Assembly (NCBI RefSeq): GCF_020424085.1
Contig: NZ_CP080203.1
Coordinates: 558,001 to 622,000 of the forward strand
Length of the DNA: 64,000 nt
From: Mycetocola spongiae
GTDB lineage: Bacteria > Actinomycetota > Actinomycetes > Actinomycetales > Microbacteriaceae
Direction: 5' to 3'
Within the stretch, counting starts at the first letter, position 1. Every line of letters starts with the position of its first letter. The notes beneath the pieces were generated by a model. The model made no database searches. It saw only the letters and a list, made by a program, of their open reading frames with translations, and was not told where the DNA came from. Position numbers and translations under genes: made by a program. Shown piece after piece: positions 61,803-64,000 of this stretch.

Positions 61803-62571
61803 GGTCTCCTCCTCGTTTTTTGCCACGGCCAGTCCCCGCGTGTTTGCGCACCGGGGCCTGGCCGTTGCCGTATCCGAGAACTCCACCGAGTCTTTTGCCC
61901 TGGCCCTGCGGGCCGGGGCCACGCACCTGGAGACCGATACCCGGATCACGGCCGATGGGGTCGCTGTGCTCTTCCACGACGCCCACTACCGCCGCGGGGG
62001 GCGCCGCGTGCGCCTCTCCGAGCGGACGCTCGCCGAGCTGCGCGATCCGGTCACCGGGGCCGGGTTCGAGATCCCCACCCTGGAGGGCGTGCTGCGCGAG
62101 TTCCCCGCGGCCCGGTTTAATATCGACGTTAAAGAAAATGCGGTGATCGCCCCGGCCGCGGCGGCGATTCGGGGTGCCGGGGCGGGCGATCGAGTGCTCA
62201 TCACCTCGTTTAACGACCATCGTGCGCGCGCCGCCCGCGCCCTGCTCCCCGGGGTGGCCTCCTCCGCGAGCCAGTCGGGGGTGATCCGGCTGATCCTCGG
62301 ATTGGCGCTGCACCTGCCGCGCATTGCCCGCTCGGGCCTGCGCGGCGTTCAGGCTGTGCAGCTGCCCGTAAAATTTGCCGGCATCCGGGTGCTCACGCCG
62401 CGCCTGATCGAGCTCTGCCACGAGCACGGCGTGGAGGTGCATATTTGGACCGTGAATGACCCCTCCGAGATGGCACGCCTGCTGGCCATGGGTGTGGACG
62501 GGCTGATCACCGATCGCGCCGACCTCGCGGCAGGAATTGTGCGCCAACGTGGGAAAAAATCCTCAAACTGA
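61795..62571 (+). CDS. Glycerophosphodiester phosphodiesterase family protein
   Basis: GDPD-family TIM-barrel hydrolase, 258 residues, splitting glycerophosphodiesters to glycerol-3-phosphate and an alcohol. Motifs: FAHRGLAVAVSENSTESF (HR with the En acid), LETDTRITADGVAVLFHDAHYRR (ExD and HD) and VHIWTVNDPSEMARLLAMGVDGLITD at the C-terminus. No signal peptide. GTG start at 61795 inside the end of the stomatin gene. Likely recycles phospholipid head groups. Confidence 0.92.
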   Translation: MTKVSSSFFATASPRVFAHRGLAVAVSENSTESFALALRAGATHLETDTRITADGVAVLFHDAHYRRGGRRVRLSERTLAELRDPVTGAGFEIPTLEGVLREFPAARFNIDVKENAVIAPAAAAIRGAGAGDRVLITSFNDHRARAARALLPGVASSASQSGVIRLILGLALHLPRIARSGLRGVQAVQLPVKFAGIRVLTPRLIELCHEHGVEVHIWTVNDPSEMARLLAMGVDGLITDRADLAAGIVRQRGKKSSN

Positions 62572-62659
62572 GTGTAAGGTGTGTGAAACCCGAGTAATTA
62601 GGATGCTTCTTTCAGACTAAAGCGATATAACTGGCAAGCACGCGAGAGGAGACCACATA

Positions 62660-63025
62660 ATGGCAGATCGCAGTTTGCGCGGAATGCGCCTGGGCGCACA
62701 AAGCCTTCAGAGTGAAGAGGGTGTCATTTTCTCGGACCGAGAAAAGCACATCTACCTATGCCCCAAATGCGGCCACGAAACCGGACTGGTTTTTGCGGCC
62801 GATGCCGAAGCCCCCGATACCTGGGAATGCCGCAAATGCGGCGAGCAGGCGGTCCTGATGGTTGGCGCCGAGCCGATCACCCTGGACCCCAGCGAACAAA
62901 AGCAGGTGCGCACCCACTGGGACATGCTCCTGGAACGCCGCAGCCGCGAGGAGCTTCAGGTGCTGCTCGATGAGCGCCTCAGCTATCTCCGCGAACGTCG
63001 CGGCCAGAAAAAGGTGGGCGCCTAG
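62660..63025 (+). CDS. rbpA: RNA polymerase-binding protein RbpA
   Basis: Actinobacterial transcription factor, 121 residues, which binds RNA polymerase and the principal sigma factor and stabilises the open complex. N-terminal tail (MADRSLRGMRLGAQSLQSEEG), zinc-binding core with CPKCGHET and CRKCGEQA, basic linker and a C-terminal sigma-interaction domain (THWDMLLERRSREELQVLLDERLSYLRERR). GAGAGGAG precedes the ATG. Upstream, GGGAAA followed after 17 nt by GTAAGG (about 62551-62579) faintly resembles a SigH/SigR promoter, which drives rbpA in Streptomyces. Confidence 0.97.
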   Translation: MADRSLRGMRLGAQSLQSEEGVIFSDREKHIYLCPKCGHETGLVFAADAEAPDTWECRKCGEQAVLMVGAEPITLDPSEQKQVRTHWDMLLERRSREELQVLLDERLSYLRERRGQKKVGA

Positions 63026-63054
63026 GCTCCCACTCCCCCATCCCCGCAGTACGC

Positions 63055-63089
63055 GCCCGACCGGATATCCTCCGGCCGGGCGTTTTTTT
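63055..63089 (+). terminator. Terminator of rbpA
   Basis: 11-bp stem with one mismatch (63055-63065 with 63071-63081, loop TATCC) followed by T7. Confidence 0.9.
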
Positions 63090-63092
63090 GCG

Positions 63093-64000
63093 CTAGCGGC
63101 GGGGGCGGCGACCCAGGCCCAGCATCAGGACCACTCCGGCCACCGCAAAAATAATGATGCCCGTGTTGAGGGCGGCGCCGAGCACCACCGCCGGGGTATT
63201 ACCCCGATGCAGCGGAACATTCTCGACCATATAGCCCGGCTCATAGGGCGCAATCTCGGCGAGCGTTGAGCCATCGGAGTTAATCATCTGGCTGGTGCCC
63301 ACGGTGGAGATATTCACGAGCGCACGCCCGGTCTCGATGGCCCGCAGCCGCGCAATCGCGAGCTGCTGCTGATTCTCCTCGGTACGACCAAAATCGGCGT
63401 TATTGGTCTGCGCCAGAATCACCTGGGCTCCGCGGGAGACAGCATCGCGCAGCAGGTTATCGTCCACGATATCGAAGCAGATGGAAATCGCCGCGATCGT
63501 GCCGTTGATATCAAAAATATTATCCACGGTGCCGGGGGTATAGTCGCGGCCGATCAGGTTGATCAGGTCGGGCGCAAACGGCGTCCAAAACTCGCGATCG
63601 GGAACATACTCGCCAAACGGGATCGGGCGGACCTTATCGTAATAGGTTTCCGGGCCGGTCTCGGGCATCCACAGAATCGAGGAGTTATAAAACTTACCCT
63701 CGCGTTCGGCAATCGTTCCCGTGATGATCGGGGCATTCAGCAGCGCCGTGAGATAGTTCAGCGCCCCCGAGGCCTCCGGATATTGCATCGGGTCCAGATC
63801 GGTGCCGTTTTCCGGCCAGACCACCATATCCACCGCATCGTTTTGCAGCGGCAGCGTGGCCTGGATCTGCGCGGACAGCACGTCCCCGGGGTCGCGCTCA
63901 TCAAAATAGCCGGCCTTGCCGTTGCCCTGCACCGCGGCGATGCGGCTGGTGCCCACCTGCTCCACGGCAAAAACCGGGACCGCGCCGAGCGCGGCCACCA
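63093..64000 (-). CDS. lnt: Apolipoprotein N-acyltransferase, 3' part
   Basis: C-terminal part of Lnt, which adds the third acyl chain to lipoproteins at the outer face of the membrane; the 5' part lies beyond the window. About 302 codons are visible. The nitrilase-like domain shows the catalytic Glu in VVWPENGTD, Lys in YYDKVRPIPFGEYVP and Cys in ISICFDIVDDNLL. A final membrane helix (AVVLGAALNTGIIIFAVAGVVLMLGLG) precedes the basic C-terminus. Substrates would include the binding lipoproteins encoded in this window. Confidence 0.93.
   Translation of the reverse strand, partial: VAALGAVPVFAVEQVGTSRIAAVQGNGKAGYFDERDPGDVLSAQIQATLPLQNDAVDMVVWPENGTDLDPMQYPEASGALNYLTALLNAPIITGTIAEREGKFYNSSILWMPETGPETYYDKVRPIPFGEYVPDREFWTPFAPDLINLIGRDYTPGTVDNIFDINGTIAAISICFDIVDDNLLRDAVSRGAQVILAQTNNADFGRTEENQQQLAIARLRAIETGRALVNISTVGTSQMINSDGSTLAEIAPYEPGYMVENVPLHRGNTPAVVLGAALNTGIIIFAVAGVVLMLGLGRRPRR

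Noticed and set aside
1-64000. tRNA, rRNA, tmRNA, insertion sequences or prophage genes
   Set aside because: None recognised on either strand; no transposase, integrase or tRNA-like cloverleaf was seen by eye.

Overview
The window is high-GC DNA from an actinobacterium, most likely of the family Microbacteriaceae. The best single marker is rbpA (62660-63025), the actinobacteria-specific RNA polymerase-binding protein. Other support is the many genes with a TANNNT -10 box only 5-8 nt before the start codon (leaderless style), two actinobacterial-type LexA boxes, and SipW-type and LAxTG-type surface proteins. I cannot name the genus. No rRNA, tRNA, CRISPR array, prophage or insertion sequence is visible.

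Layout. 1-4.7 kb: 3' part of gltB, then gltD and pyk (central metabolism). 4.7-12.2 kb: a peptidoglycan amino-sugar recycling locus (namZ, murR / murQ, an ABC importer without its own ATPase, and an AmiE-like serine hydrolase). 12.3-14.9 kb: N-formylglutamate amidohydrolase and a Dcu-type C4-dicarboxylate carrier. 15.2-26.7 kb: two overlapping MalT-like LuxR regulators with degenerate nucleotide-binding motifs, followed by a cell-surface operon (von Willebrand A/DUF11 protein, two SipW-type signal-peptide proteins, a SipW-like signal peptidase and an LAATG-anchored protein). 26.8-36.8 kb: single genes, including a second AmiE-like hydrolase, an NlpC/P60 endopeptidase, an AlaA-like aminotransferase, a BenE/MocR divergent pair whose start codons overlap, a GNAT protein with triplicated 3' DNA, an aminoglycoside adenylyltransferase-like gene and a metallo-beta-lactamase-fold protein. 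37-41.4 kb: a complete sugar ABC importer with MsmK/UgpC-type ATPase. 41.6-47.5 kb: an SOS-box NTF2-like gene, a sugar-acid type cluster (IclR, dehydrogenase, IlvD/Edd, IMPase) and a YdjM-like gene with a second SOS box. 47.6-49.9 kb: a coupled MmgE/PrpD-ComA-like pair. 49.9-55.5 kb: jetABC, a Wadjet/MksBEF condensin-like operon with no jetD. 55.7-64 kb: cycA, stress and envelope genes (usp, two small membrane proteins, SDR, nfeD-stomatin, GDPD), rbpA and the 3' part of lnt.

How it fits together. Several parts concern the cell wall: NamZ, MurQ and AmiE-like enzymes for muropeptide salvage, a D-alanine/glycine permease (CycA), an NlpC/P60 hydrolase and lipoprotein acylation (Lnt). The salvage enzymes carry no signal peptides, so fragments would have to be imported before digestion. 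The MurNAc ABC operon lacks an ATPase and a sugar kinase; the ATPase at 37066-38181 could serve both importers. The observations I rank highest are the kinase-less MurNAc ABC locus, the LuxR pair that has lost its Walker motifs next to the surface operon, jetABC without the nuclease subunit, the MmgE/PrpD-ComA pair, the overlapping divergent leaderless start at 32780, the two SOS boxes, and the repeats that have multiplied across stop codons.
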